Source: Protea cynaroides
Taxonomy: Eukaryota; Streptophyta; Magnoliopsida; Proteales; Proteaceae
Assembly (NCBI GenBank): GCA_028583415.1
Contig: CM053267.1
Coordinates: 18,049,814-18,113,813 of the forward strand
Length of the DNA stretch: 64,000 nt
Direction of reading: 5' to 3'
A program made the translations under genes and the position numbers. This document shows positions 23,500 to 34,200 of this stretch, piece after piece (position 1 is the first letter of the stretch; each line of letters begins with the position of its first letter). Below the pieces are notes generated by a model that was not told the DNA's origin, did no database searches, and saw nothing but the letters and a program-made list of their open reading frames with translations.

Positions 23500-24170
23500 T
23501 CAAAACCAACCCCATCTTTGACATTGCCATCAACAAGTAAGGAACTAAAATATCAAAACCAGAACCTGGGACGCTCTTTGGCATCCCAACTCACATCCCT
23601 TAGAACAAAAAAGGGACATACAAAAGAGGGACATGATACCAAATGGTTAGAAGTCTGAGATCGAGCCATAGATCTAGATAACCCATCGGTGACTACATTC
23701 ACTTCAAGGTAACAGTACATGATATACCACCGAATTTGACTAAGAAAAGGATAGATACTCATCCATTACTGCAAACACCACCACGAGATAGACGCTTGCA
23801 ACAAACCTGTAGCAGAGTCACTCTCTATCCATAAATGGGAATAGCTTTCTCCATAGCACTCCTAACACTGATCATCACTTTTGTGAACCTTTCTCCATAG
23901 CACTCCTAACACAGATCATCACTTTTGAGAACACAGCAATAAAATTTGCCAAAACTTTCAGGAACACTGCGAAAGATGAGATCACAGTTTCTATTGAAAT
24001 TTGAAAAACCCCACAAGCTCCAGCACGACCAGAGTTCCCCAATGAGCTCCCATCTACATTTAGCTTCTCCAAATTCCCCACTGGCTTTACCCATTGGACT
24101 TGTTTCACAGAAGAGGCCTTCAAAGCCCGAGTGCAAAGATGAAATCGATTGGAAAAAATCCTTCTTTCAG
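23500..24170 (-). pseudogene. LINE-B RNase H-like tail, minus strand
   Basis: Two minus-strand frames encode the RNase H-like domain at the end of a plant LINE ORF2: WVKPVGNLEKLNVDGSSLGN followed by SGRAGACGVFQ (with the D-G-S acidic site), and further on VNVVTDGLSRSMARSQTSNH with a C-terminal RDVSWDAKERPRF. It runs opposite to LINE-A, which ends just before it. A 49-bp tandem duplication lies inside it (copies at about 23835 and 23884). The matching RT is not in the window. Confidence 0.7.
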
Positions 24171-24179
24171 GACTAGCGT

Positions 24180-25095
24180 GCGGATTCTATGGTGCCATAG
24201 GAGGTTTTGGGCAGTCATTGTTTCCTTTTGGAATTAAAGTTTATAAAATGTGCAAAATGGTAAAAGGTGTGTATTTAGTGCACCAAGCTTCCATCAGTAC
24301 AAGTTCTAAAAAGATACAAAATGCCTGGGCTTTGTGAAGTGACTGCCTACATCCCTTGGTTTTAAGGACTTTCCCTTGGTTTCCTTCCTTTTGTCTTCCT
24401 CTTTTCATTTATATTATTACATAATATAGGTGTTACTGCAAAATAGGATCCGTACATAAATTCCTCTACTCACCGAATTATGGTATCTAACTATGTTCCC
24501 TGTGTCACAAACACCCTTTTTTCAAGTGTACTTAAATTATATGGCTTTCAAAAGAGTCTAGCTTGTTTGCCCAATCACCCACCATTTATGTAAATTTGTT
24601 TCAGCCCAGTAGCCCTCCAATGACATGAGTGAGGAAAACTTTCTTTTTTGTAGGGTGTCCTTACACGACCTTAGGACCGGGGACATCTTTTTTAAAGGTG
24701 TCCTTACATACCTATATTGCCATATCCAAGGTTTAATTATGATAAACATCTTCCCCTTTCGCTTGACAACTGTAGTCTATATTTTCCATATCCAAGATTT
24801 AAAAAAACATGATCAGAAGAAAAGGTTAAAGGTATGATAGATATAATGTCTTACAACCATATTTTAATATGCTACTAGTATGGTGGTTTATTGTTCCATC
24901 CAAGGTAGATCATTTCTGTCCTTGTACTTTATTTTTTTAGGGTTGGTGGCAGCTGAGTTTCTGATACATTGATTGCCATATGTTTTTAGGTGCATGTCAT
25001 ACATTTTTTTGGTGGATATATATATATATCCACCAAAAACGTATGTAAACCAAATTATATTATAGCCATGAGAAGCCCAACCACCTTCTTCTTAT
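24180..25095. other. No recognisable gene
   Basis: AT-rich DNA without a credible frame. The only structure is a short perfect-looking hairpin at about 25003-25042 (TTTTTTGGTGGATATATA and its complement), probably a small repeat relic. Confidence 0.4.
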
Positions 25096-25104
25096 TTTTA
25101 TTAA

Positions 25105-26345
25105 GGGAAAAAGACAGTTACCTCTCTTGTAACTTACTTTATGGACAGTTGACTCCCAGAGGTTTCAAAAAAAACAATTACCTAGCCTAAACAAACTATT
25201 AAAATCCAAACAACCCCACACGCTAAGAATATTCCATTAGATGGTAACGGTGGGAGTCCAATATTTTCTTAAAGACTAAACTACCCTTTTGGAGATATGA
25301 ACTACTCATTTTACCCTTACTATTTAATAAGGTTATTATTTATTGGTCGAACGATTCCCCGATTCCCTGCTTTCTCACCATAGTCGAGCTCACTCTTATT
25401 CCGTTTTCCTAACCCTTCAATCTCCTTCATCTTCGGAGCTCTCCACTGCTGCAAATCCTTGAACATCGAAGCAGCTCCATCCTATCGCTGCAAGGACCTT
25501 GAAGTTTTTATGTTCCTTTGAAATCTTGAAACACAAACCATTGCAAATCCTTAGGAGATTTGACCACTTCAAATCTTGAAGGACAAACCGCTACAAACCA
25601 TGAAGCATTGACCGCTGCAAATCCTTAAGTATTGACCGTCATTCAAAACCCTACCTGCTGCTGCAAACATTGAAGCACTGAAGCACTGTAAGGGTTGTCT
25701 TTTAATTAGCTTAATTTTAATAAGTAGTGACAGCAGTATGATGCTTCACTTTTGAAACCCCCAAATTTTGAGATTGTTTAATGTTGGTTTTAAGGTTGAC
25801 AATCTAACCCATCCCACCCCCATTTTTTATTGTTTGTAGTAATCAGACCTACGATTAGGGATTATTTAAACACAGCACTGTAAGATTTGTGATATTTTAT
25901 TGTCTGGATACCATTCTGCGTCTCTTAAAGTACAATGGTAGTGCAGTTTGTTCGAAATATTTGTGCAAACCATTGCTACAAAAATTTTTCTTACTCATGG
26001 AGAAGTTGGTCACCTGAAAATACCTCCGCATAGAGTTGAGTCCAACATATCAGCTCCACCCCATAGGAAAGAATATGAGGGAGAATGAGAAGAAGATGAG
26101 ATTAGAGTTTATTTTAGTTGGGTATAAAAGGGTTATATTGGTTTTTTTAACAGTGATGGGATTTAAAGCAGGGATAAAACGTTGAGGGTAGAATTGTCTA
26201 TAAAAAATTTAACTTTAACATCGTTAAAAATTGGGGCTATTTAGATTTTAATAGTTTGTTTAGGGAAAGTAACTGTCTTTTTTGAAACTTTTGGGGGTCA
26301 ACTGTCAATAAAATAAGTTACAGAGGAGGTAAGTGTCATTTTCCC
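25105..26345. mobile_element. Mutator-like non-autonomous element MULE-1
   Basis: Terminal inverted repeats of roughly 120 bp: the left end begins GGGAAAAAGACAGTTACC and the complement of the right end begins GGGAAAATGACACTTACC, continuing with CTGTAACTTA, GACAGTTGAC and CAAACTATTAAAATC in both. A perfect 9-bp duplication TTTTATTAA flanks it (25096-25104 and 26346-26354), the length Mutator transposases make. No transposase frame is visible. The interior (25380-25690) has repeated CTGCAAATCCTTGAA-like words and looks like a promoter/5'-UTR-like stretch of unknown origin. Confidence 0.85.
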
Positions 26346-26354
26346 TTTTATTAA

Positions 26355-27176
26355 TATGTCGGATACCTTTTAGCCCCGCCCCCCCCAAAAAAAAAAAAAG
26401 GCCTAATCCATCCATGTATATATATATATATATATTTATTTATTTATTTATTAATCTTCATCGTTTACCTTTGACGAGAAACAAAGGACCCTAGACCCTA
26501 CTTTAGGAGGCGTTGAATAATCAAGTAACATTGACAGCACTAGTGAGGTATAAAATCGTTTATCATGGTTGCTCACTTTGGGAGCACTTTCAAGGGACAA
26601 GAATACAAGGTTCCCTTATTAATTTATTTATTTATTCTACTAATGCAGCTAACCAATCATGCAAGGATTGAAGGAGTCCAAATAACCAACATCTTCTATT
26701 TTACTGTCGGATTTGAGATATAAGCTCTGTTTATTTCTGTGTAAATGGTAAAAACGATTTTTTTTATAAAATAAGATTTTTCATTTCATTGTTTGGTTTA
26801 ATGTAAAATGTGAAAAAAAATTTCATGTGAAATATTGTTTACACTTAAAACTTTAGAATGAAACAATCAAAGCAATAATGTGTTCAAAAGATAACCTAAA
26901 AGACTATGTTACCCTCTCATGAACCTTCGTGTCCAATCAATCACTGAAGAGGTATATTAAATATTTTCTTTTATAAAATTTCCATCCCCTATTTTAGGAG
27001 GTTTCTGCTGCTAAAAAAAATTACCAATTGAATGGAGTCTAATGCACGAATCCTTAATTCTTGTTTATAATTCTATATACCTGCGATATCCGAAACATTT
27101 ATATTTTGATTTTTACCACTACTCAACTGCAAGGTTTTAGGGATCATACCATATCTGTCAATTTATTGTGACCGTG
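26355..27176. other. No gene; simple repeats
   Basis: Contains a C-run/A-run (26376-26399), a (TA)n and (TTTA)n stretch at about 26415-26452, and otherwise AT-rich DNA with no frame or repeat I recognise. Confidence 0.4.
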
Positions 27177-27735
27177 CACTAAGGGGGTTAATAATAAACC
27201 AAAGCTGTTTATCAAAATCGAATCAAACTCTTTAAATCAAGACCGTAAAATCAATAATTAAATGGTTCGGTTATGGTTTCAAAAATGAAATCAAACCATT
27301 TAGTCAAATGATTCGATTCTTTTCGAAAATAAAACCATTTGAACCGACAGTATGCAATCATTAAAACCGATTAAACCCTCACTTTTAATCCCTTAGTGCT
27401 AAAGGTTTATTCATGTAAATAAATTAAAATTTATTTTAATTGCTTTCCACATGGCCTACTTCTTCTAATTCGTAAACCCGTCTTTGTATAAGATTATTAT
27501 TGTTTGCATGCTTTCCTCCTCGGCTCTCCCCTCCCTTCTTCCTCTCTCCCTTGTTCCTAATTCTCTCTCTTCCTCCCCTCTCGATATTGAAACAGTTTAA
27601 AATTTGAATAATCGAGATTTTGGTAAGCATTTTGAAACCGTGTTTATTTGATTCTTTTTTTTTTTCCATTCACACTGAATTAGAACTACTGAATCGAACC
27701 ATTAAACTAAAACCACACCATTTAACACCCTTAAG
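27177..27735. mobile_element. Possible hAT-type MITE
   Basis: The left end TAAGGGGGTTAATAATAAACC and the complement of the right end TAAGGGTGTTAAATGG look like degenerate inverted repeats of the same class as the element at 29938. The interior is rich in words such as AATGGTTCGGTT. No target duplication is visible, and the right end overlaps a later tandem duplication. Confidence 0.35.
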
Positions 27736-27832
27736 GCTCTCTTTGGTAATGTATTATATGATTAATCATTAAACTAAAACCACACCATTTAATACCCTTA
27801 AGGCTCTCTTTGGTATGTATTATATGATTAAC
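27700..27832. repeat. 67-bp tandem duplication at a MITE end
   Basis: Two adjacent copies, 27700-27766 and 27767-27832, share CATTAAACTAAAACCACACC and the left end of the Tourist element GGCTCTCTTTGGTA. The duplication therefore happened after that MITE inserted and leaves a spare left end outside it. Confidence 0.85.
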
Positions 27833-28085
27833 TATATAATAAATTAAGACATATTTAGTTGTTTGGTATGATTATGATATCTATTTATATTTAAAATAAA
27901 TTAATATAATCTAAAATTTACAAATAGATTAGAAGGTGTCTATCATTAATGTGATAATTTATTATTATTTCTTTATGTCTAGTGGTATAAAATGATTATT
28001 ATTTATGATTTATAATTTATTTTAATAAATAATTTTTTATATAAATAATTCATAAACATAAATATAACTTATACCAAAGAGAACC
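27802..28085. mobile_element. Tourist-like MITE (PIF/Harbinger type)
   Basis: A 284-bp AT-rich element with inverted ends GGCTCTCTTTGGTATG and (complement) GGTTCTCTTTGGTATA, flanked by TAA on both sides (27799-27801 and 28086-28088), the 3-bp TWA target typical of PIF/Harbinger MITEs. No coding capacity. A 22-bp tandem repeat of ACTAAAAGGATATTT lies just to the right (28087-28125). Confidence 0.72.
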
Positions 28086-28129
28086 TAACTAAAAGGATAT
28101 TTGGCTAACTAAAAGGATATTTTGCTAGC

Positions 28130-28705
28130 CATGAAACTTAATCTACAATTTACAGCTCTTTTTATTTAGATCTGACTACCAAAAATTCTAAATTCTTGTA
28201 GCTTCCGCTGCTGATTCTCTAGATGAGAATTTTTTCTTGAAATCTCTCCCCAAACACACTACAAAAACCATGCCATCTGCAAGAGATGCTATGAGTTCTT
28301 ATTCACCCAAATGACAGCATCTTTATTTTACCAATACCTATTCAACCAATAAGTCACTCGATAACCTTAATTATTAGATTATTCAAGGCTGTCCTCTCAT
28401 AGGTCGGTGATGGAACTTTTTTTGCAATTCATCCTAGAATCTTTTGTTCCTTTCATTTATCCCTTGTTTTCTTATTATATTCTCCAACTACTTTGTACTA
28501 CTTTGTTTGTTTTTATTTTTTATATATTTATTATTTTTTTTATATTATTTCTAATAAATTAGAAATATTTATAATATTTAAATTTATATCTATTATCTAT
28601 TCAAATTGAATTCTACTATCTAATTCTAAATTCTAATTCTAAATAGAATAGAAAACTATTGATGCATGCATTATATGGGTATTCTGCTTCCCCCTGTTCC
28701 CTGCT
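28130..28705. other. No recognisable gene
   Basis: AT-rich DNA, very AT-rich from 28500 to 28650, with repeated words like AATTCTAAATTC. It borders the mitochondrial-type insert and may belong to it, but I cannot identify it. Confidence 0.35.
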
Positions 28706-28708
28706 CGA

Positions 28709-28945
28709 TCGGTCGTGCCTCGTGGCACGGCAGCACCCGTACTATTGAAATGGTTCGTCAGTAGAGATGTTCGGCAGCTAACCATGCTAAACCTTCAGTC
28801 ATTGAACAAGATTTCGGTACTCCGATGGTTTTTCGTAAACTTTGTTTTCTTCTCTTCCTTTCTTTTTTCGGTATACCGCTCTGCTCCCACCTTTTTAATC
28901 GAAAAGGATGTGAAAGCAAAAGGGAATCCACAAAAGAAGAGGTAA
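28709..28945 (+). pseudogene. Mitochondrial ccmFC 5' fragment (NUMT)
   Basis: The frame from 28715 opens PRGTAAPVLLKWFVSRDV, which matches the start of plant mitochondrial ccmFC (a cytochrome c maturation protein of the inner membrane). About 58 bases look unchanged from the typical mitochondrial gene. After the DV codons the sequence leaves ccmFC and continues open for about 55 codons with a hydrophobic stretch (WFFVNFVFFSSFLFSV) that I cannot assign. This is either a rearranged mitochondrial segment moved to the nucleus or a junction of two inserts. It has no ccmFC start and cannot make that protein. Confidence 0.7.
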
Positions 28946-29929
28946 ATCAAACCCTTTCCTTATTCATTCATTTCTTATCCAGTGAGAATGAATGAATGAA
29001 TGAACATCGAACAGGTCTTCCGTTTGAAGATTTTATTATTTGTGAAGTTCGATATTATGTGAGGTCAAAAAGTACTAATCTTTCCGTCATAGTTTCTTAT
29101 GATTCCAACTAATCTTTTAAGGATAGGCATTAAGAGTTGTAACTTCTTCATTGAAATAACAGAATTGGTAACTGATTGATTTGTTGTGGACGTAGTCCAT
29201 ACATTATGTATGGATAAACCACGTAAAATCGTTGATTGTAAGTTCTTTTTTAGGTGCGTTATTATTTCCTAACTAATTCCACCTAAAGTTTAAACAAAAA
29301 CAATGGGAGGATGAATTTTTTTCTTTCTTTCTTTGGAGTGACATGGAAGTGCTCAAGGGATCAGACTGGATCAGCTGGAGCAGATACTGTGTAGTTACCA
29401 ATCCTGCAAGGCTGCCATAGGGCGAAACAAACGAGGTAAGGTATTTTCAACGGAAATCCCTGGCGAGCCTTGTGTTCTCAAATACAGCATGGATCTATAA
29501 AGTTTCCATCCCAAACTTTCAAACTAGTAAGTGGAGAAACTTCTTGGTGCGTAAGGGATTATAGACTATTTGATAGTTGATGTAAGAATAAATTCCAATA
29601 CTCTCCCACACTTATGGTTGTAAATACTGTAAACACGTGGAGACTTTAAGGACAAAGAAAACCTATTGTTTTAATACCATATAAAGTTTAGGTTCCAAAA
29701 GTCTGAATTAATAGATAGAGAGACTTCTAAGTATAGAAGGGAGCTATAAACTATTTGGTAATCAATATAAGATTACATTCCAATAAATCGGGTTTGTACA
29801 CATTTTTTTAGTCTATTCAAGGGTGCATGCTGTTTTGGATGAGGTTCAGAAGGAAAGACACTGTCTGCTTTAGCTGTTTTAAAGATAGGATGGGCAGTTT
29901 CGTAAATTCAAACCTGAAAGTGAGTAATC
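28946..29929. other. No recognisable gene
   Basis: No convincing frame. A (GAAT)n-like run lies at about 28987-29003. The segment near 29340-29480 has a more balanced base composition and could be further organelle-derived or gene-derived DNA, but no match is recognised. Confidence 0.35.
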
Positions 29930-29937
29930 ATATTAAC

Positions 29938-30577
29938 TAAGGGTGTCAACGGACCGGTCCGGGCCGGTTTCGGTCCGGGCTAAATCGGTGTCGGGTTTTG
30001 TAAGCCCAGCCCAAAACATGTCCATTAAGAGTTCGGGTTGGGTTGGGCTGCGCTGGACACAATAACTATCGGGCTGGTCCGGTGTGGGTTTGTTATCGGG
30101 TTGGGCTTATTGAGGTGATTTCGGGCTGGTTCGGTCCGGACCGGGCTTATCAAGCTTATCGGGCCTATTTTATATGTAAGATATATAGCATATTTTATTA
30201 TTTCTATCTATAAATTAGCATCATTCATTCTATATGCATGTAATTCAGTAAATTGTAACAATTAACATACTCTTTTCAACTTTAGATTCATATAATCTTT
30301 TCGATCAAGAAGTGAACTATCAGTGTAATATAATCCATCAAAATTTAAAACCATTAAAATTAAGAAACTGGGCTCGAATGGACCTCTGGTTAGGTATTAT
30401 TAGTTCGGGCTTCTTAACGGGCTGGTTCGGTCTGGTTTCGGTTTGGGCTGAAACGGTGTCGGGTTTTACAAGCCGAGACCGAAACATGTCCATTAAGGTT
30501 CGGTCCGGGTTGGGTTCGGGTTATATCGGGCTGGCTCGATCCGTGCTACCGGGCCGGGCCCATTTTTGACACCCTTA
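29938..30577. mobile_element. hAT-type non-autonomous element
   Basis: 640 bp with perfect 12-bp inverted ends TAAGGGTGTCAA, flanked by a perfect 8-bp duplication ATATTAAC (29930-29937 and 30578-30585), the hAT signature. The interior has two similar GC-rich blocks in direct orientation (about 29970-30060 and 30430-30520, sharing CGGTGTCGGGTTTT and AAACATGTCCATTAAG) around an AT-rich centre. No transposase; the frame at 30312-30569 is an accident of the GC-rich block. Confidence 0.9.
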
Positions 30578-30704
30578 ATATTAACACGATCCTATCCGAG
30601 TGGGACCCGTAGATGACGGGTCTATAAAGGTCACCACGTGCGTTGCTGATTTGTCACGTACTAGGTTGATTGATACGCTTTAATTACGAAATCATCCTAA
30701 TTAA

Positions 30705-30923
30705 TTAACGGTGGGACCGTTATTTCGGTTTCCGGATTTTGGAAATCAAATGGACCCCACTTCAAAATGATGGAATACTTTTCGTTTTTCTTTATTATTA
30801 TTATTTTTTTGGTTAACGGTGGGACCGTTATTTCGATTTCTGGATTTTCGAAATCAAATGGACCCCACTTCAAAATGATGGAATACTTTAATCGTTTTTC
30901 TTTATTATTATTATTTTTTTGGT
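30705..30923. repeat. 108-bp tandem duplication
   Basis: Copies at 30705-30812 and 30813-30923 both begin TTAACGGTGGGACCGTTATT and contain CAAATGGACCCCACTTC and a TTATTATTATT run. They differ at few positions, so the duplication is fairly recent. Each copy also contains the small palindrome ACGGTGGGACCGT. Confidence 0.9.
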
Positions 30924-30978
30924 ATTATTCATGCAAAATCTGTTTACCCTATCTAAATCGATTGCTTGTCAGTCTTTG

Positions 30979-31212
30979 ATATTCAAATTGTCTCCTCCCT
31001 GTACTTTAGGGAGGAGATGCGATAACTTCACTGGATGGTCGTCATATGAAGGTTGGATGAATCCAACCCCTTCGTTCGATCCGACATTCTTTTATCAGTT
31101 CAATTTGTCGACTCGAATAGAGGGATCGAATTCATCCGACCTCCACATGGTGACCATTCAATGGGATCGCCGTCTCTCCTCCCAAATCTCAGGGAAAAGA
31201 CGATTTGAATCC
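30979..31212. mobile_element. Fold-back MITE F1 (Mutator-type)
   Basis: A 234-bp element whose left end ATATTCAAATTGTCTCCTCC and complemented right end GGATTCAAATCGTCTTTTCC remain similar for about 75 bp inward (sharing GGAGGAGA, TGGATGGTC-like and GGATGAAT). An imperfect 9-bp duplication flanks it (CAGTCTTTG at 30970-30978, CAATCTTTA at 31213-31221). Same family as F2 at 31694. Confidence 0.68.
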
Positions 31213-31221
31213 CAATCTTTA

Positions 31222-31693
31222 TCTTTGATTATCTTCCTTTGTTGGTAGATTTGGTTAGTTAGGAATGATGCTCAATTTTAGAAAAGAATTTGGACTTCTA
31301 TCGACATGATTAATCATGCAATTGCTCTGTTTTGGGAGTTCGCTTCTATTCAGTTTTGGATTCGTTCTCCTTTTGCTGCATCATCTTCTCAGACTGTCTT
31401 GACTCTGGTTTGTCAGTCTTCAGCCTATCTTTTTGTCATTAATAAGGATGCAAGTTGGCTTCTGGATTCCACCATTGGCTGTTAGGGCTTCTCTTGCAAA
31501 GATTTTTCTGGTTCATTTTGTAAAGCTATGTTTTGTACATGGTTTTTCAAAGATGCAATTGAAGGTGAAGCTCTTGCTATTTGTGTTGCCTTGCTTGACG
31601 CGGTTAATGAAGGCAAGGATCGTATTCTGGTGCAGTTGAATTATAAACAGCTTGTGGAGTTTATTAACTCTAAAGGAAAGGGTTGTCATGGTT
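31222..31693 (+). pseudogene. LINE-C C-terminal part, RNase H-like
   Basis: Plus-strand frames read IWLVRNDAQF, then an RNase H-like domain: KDASWLLDS, FSGSFCKAMFCTW, EGEALAICVALLDAVNEGKD and QLNYKQLVEFINSKGKG. This matches the RNase H-like tail of plant LINE ORF2 (family: A-E-A-x-A-L, D-x-K-x-L-V-x-x-I-N). MITE F2 and a solo LTR interrupt it before its last segment at 33018. Stops and frameshifts are present. Confidence 0.7.
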
Positions 31694-31936
31694 GTATTCA
31701 CATCGTCTTCTCCCAATGATTCTAGGAGGACATGGCAACCTATCTCGGATGACTGCCACATGGCTCTCGAGTGAATCTGAGACCCACGTCTGAGCCGACA
31801 CCCAGCCGACAAGCCGAGCCGACAGGGGTTGTCGGCTCAGACGTGGGTCTCAGATTCACCCGAAAGCCATATGGCAGTCATCCGAGATAGGTTGCTATGT
31901 CCTCCCAAAATCATTGGGAGGAGACGATGTGGACTC
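31694..31936. mobile_element. Fold-back MITE F2 (Mutator-type)
   Basis: 243 bp, almost entirely inverted repeat: left arm GTATTCACATCGTCTTCTCC, right arm complement GAGTCCACATCGTCTCCTCC. The arms share GGATGACTGCCA and GAATCTGAGACCCACGTCTG and meet at a short loop near 31800-31820. A near-perfect 9-bp duplication flanks it (GTCATGGTT at 31685-31693, GTCATAGTT at 31937-31945). Inserted into LINE-C. Its RNA would fold into a hairpin more than 100 bp long. Confidence 0.87.
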
Positions 31937-31960
31937 GTCATAGTTCTTTGAATTATGGGG

Positions 31961-32789
31961 TGTAGGAGAAGTATATTACAGAGTAAGTTTAAGACTATTA
32001 CAAAGTTACAAAAATAAATATTGATAACAAGTAAGGTAGATTACTTACAAAATTTATGAACTAAGATTAATAATATGGATAGGGCTGAGTTGTGCCACCG
32101 GTCACTATCCTTAAGATTAATCCACCCCTTATGTGCAAAGAGTTCCTGTGAGATTAATCCCAAGATAAAACAGTCCCGAAGTAGAAGCTTCTTCCACTTA
32201 GGTTGCACTCCAAAAAATGGTCTTCGTCAGAATCCCGACGGTTACAATCAATACTGAAAGAGAAACAGATTGATTTTGATAACTATAAAAAACAGAATAA
32301 GGCTGGAGGAGAGAGAGAAAGAGATAGAGTTCTATACGGGTAAACTTATTGTAACCTTAAGCTATTGGACTCTTTTCTTATTAATAGAAGAAGAAGTCTC
32401 AAATCAAAGGGTGCGATGGAAAGTTGTATCCATCCGACGAGTGGTGAAGAAAAGGTGCGTCAATAGAATAGAAGGTCAAGATTTAATCTCCCCAACGATC
32501 AATGGTTGAGATTAAACTTATTTGAATTTGTATAGGCACAAACGTATCCATTCAAATACGTCATGTCTCTGCGTAGTCTCTATGTATTCAAATACGTAGA
32601 GACATACCCTTCAAAAAAATAGACCAACGGATAGACCCGCACCTGCACCCATGCTCGGCCCGGCCCGACCCAGCTCTGCGCGCGCGCGTGTGTGAAAAGA
32701 ACCTCGGACCCCCCGTACCCTTCCCTCTAGAAGCATCCTTTCATTTAAGGGCTCAAGATGTTATAGGTCACACAATATATATATATTTT

Positions 32790-32852
<63 letters not shown>

Positions 32853-33017
32853 TCAATCTTACCTCTCCAAGCAATATGAGACTAAAAGAAGTCCTACAAG
32901 CTAAGCCAACCAAAAAATACAAGTGGAAAAATTGTCTTCCAAAACCAAAAATAGAAAAGAGAGTCAAAATTTTGAAACTTTTAGTTGTTTTGTTTTAAAA
33001 AATCTATAAACCCAACA
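31961..33017 (-). mobile_element. Solo LTR inserted in LINE-C
   Basis: Starts TGTAGGAGAAG and ends ACCCAACA on the plus strand, flanked by a perfect 5-bp duplication TGGGG (31956-31960 and 33018-33022). With no internal domains it is a 1057-bp solo LTR. Direction is inferred only from the end bases (minus strand starts TGTTGGG). It contains a GC-rich stretch (32640-32700) and a long (TA)n run at about 32774-32850. Confidence 0.75.
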
Positions 33018-33225
33018 TGGGGGATATTTTACATTTGGCTTCTTCCTTTACCGTTTGTCTTTTTTCTTATTTTCCTAGGGTTATTAATGGTTTAGTCCAT
33101 ACCCTTGCAAGGAAAGCCCTCACCGTGATGGGTTCCATACTGTGGCCTATTTCCAAAGCCCGGATTCAGGAATTGTTATGTGTTCAAAACCCGGTTATTT
33201 TGCCATGTATTTAACAGTAGAATTT
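33018..33225 (+). pseudogene. LINE-C last segment of RNase H-like domain
   Basis: The frame starting at 33017 reads GDILHLASSFTVCLFSYFPR, then VINGLVHTLARKALTV and WPISKARIQELL. This is the end of a plant LINE RNase H-like domain (family: A-D-x-L-A-R-K-A, then a W and a hydrophobic tail). It rejoins the segment ending at 31693 once F2 and the solo LTR are removed, with a small frame slip. Confidence 0.65.
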
Positions 33226-33229
33226 GCTC

Positions 33230-33465
33230 TTACCATGAAAAAAAAAAGGAGGAGGAATACTATACCAAATTCTTCAACGAAACCATGTTTTTTCTTTTCT
33301 TTTATTTGGCAGATTGATTTATTTATCCCGTTTCGGTTATGTTGGATTGTAATAAAAAAATTGAAGAAAAGAGAAGTGAAAATATTGAAATAAAAAAATA
33401 AAAATTTTAATAACCATTATCTGATTGTATAAACAATTTAAATTTATTACTATGTTTAGTAATAA
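33230..33465. other. No recognisable feature
   Basis: A/T-rich DNA following LINE-C, probably its 3' UTR, ending at MULE-2's left target duplicate. Confidence 0.35.
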
Positions 33466-34163
33466 TACTTTTTAGGAAAATTTAAATGGACTTTCTCTTG
33501 ACAATTCGTTTATTAGTCTGACAAAAATACTCTTCCACCAAATGTACATAACTGTACTAATTTCATTCGTTCCCCATTGTTTCTGTGTCTTCTCCTCAAT
33601 CTCACCCGTCAACGAGCGACAAAATGGGACTGACTTTGTAAATTACTTCACCGACTATCTTGGGTATCGTTGATTCCGTAGCCTCCTTCAACGTCTTTCT
33701 ACCCCAATTTTTCAGTTTATTCCATCTTCGCAAATCAGGGTTTTCAGACCAAGTTGTTGAAGAATGATGAAATTTAATGAAGACTTAAAGTTGGCCGATG
33801 ATTTTTCGGCCAAGTTGTTGAAGAATGACAAAGTTCAGTGAAGACTTAAAGTTGACAAAGTACTTTGAGGGGTAGGAACATTCACATGGTCTCCTTGAAA
33901 TATCCAAATTCTATCCCAACTCCATAGAGATGGTCGACTGTGCTATTTAAGGAAGTTGCCGAAGGGATTACATCGCAAGGAGGGTTCTTGTGGTACGTTG
34001 ATAGCACAAATCAAATAGGATCCTGAATTTTAACTCCAATGAGGCTTTCTAGACTAATTGTGTGTAATCCATTGGAAAACAACTAGGTTTTCGTACTAGG
34101 AGTTGTAGAGATTTCTTTTTTAATTTTTTTTTTTTGTGAAATAGTTGAAAAGATATTAAAGGA

Positions 34164-34196
<33 letters not shown>

Positions 34197-34200
<4 letters not shown>

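Noticed and set aside
30312..30569. 85-codon frame within the hAT-type element
   Set aside because: Made by the repeated GGTTCGGT/GGGCTGG words of the element's GC-rich arm; no transposase motif.
32774..32850. Open frame of repeated Ile-Tyr
   Set aside because: Translation of a (TA)n run inside a solo LTR.
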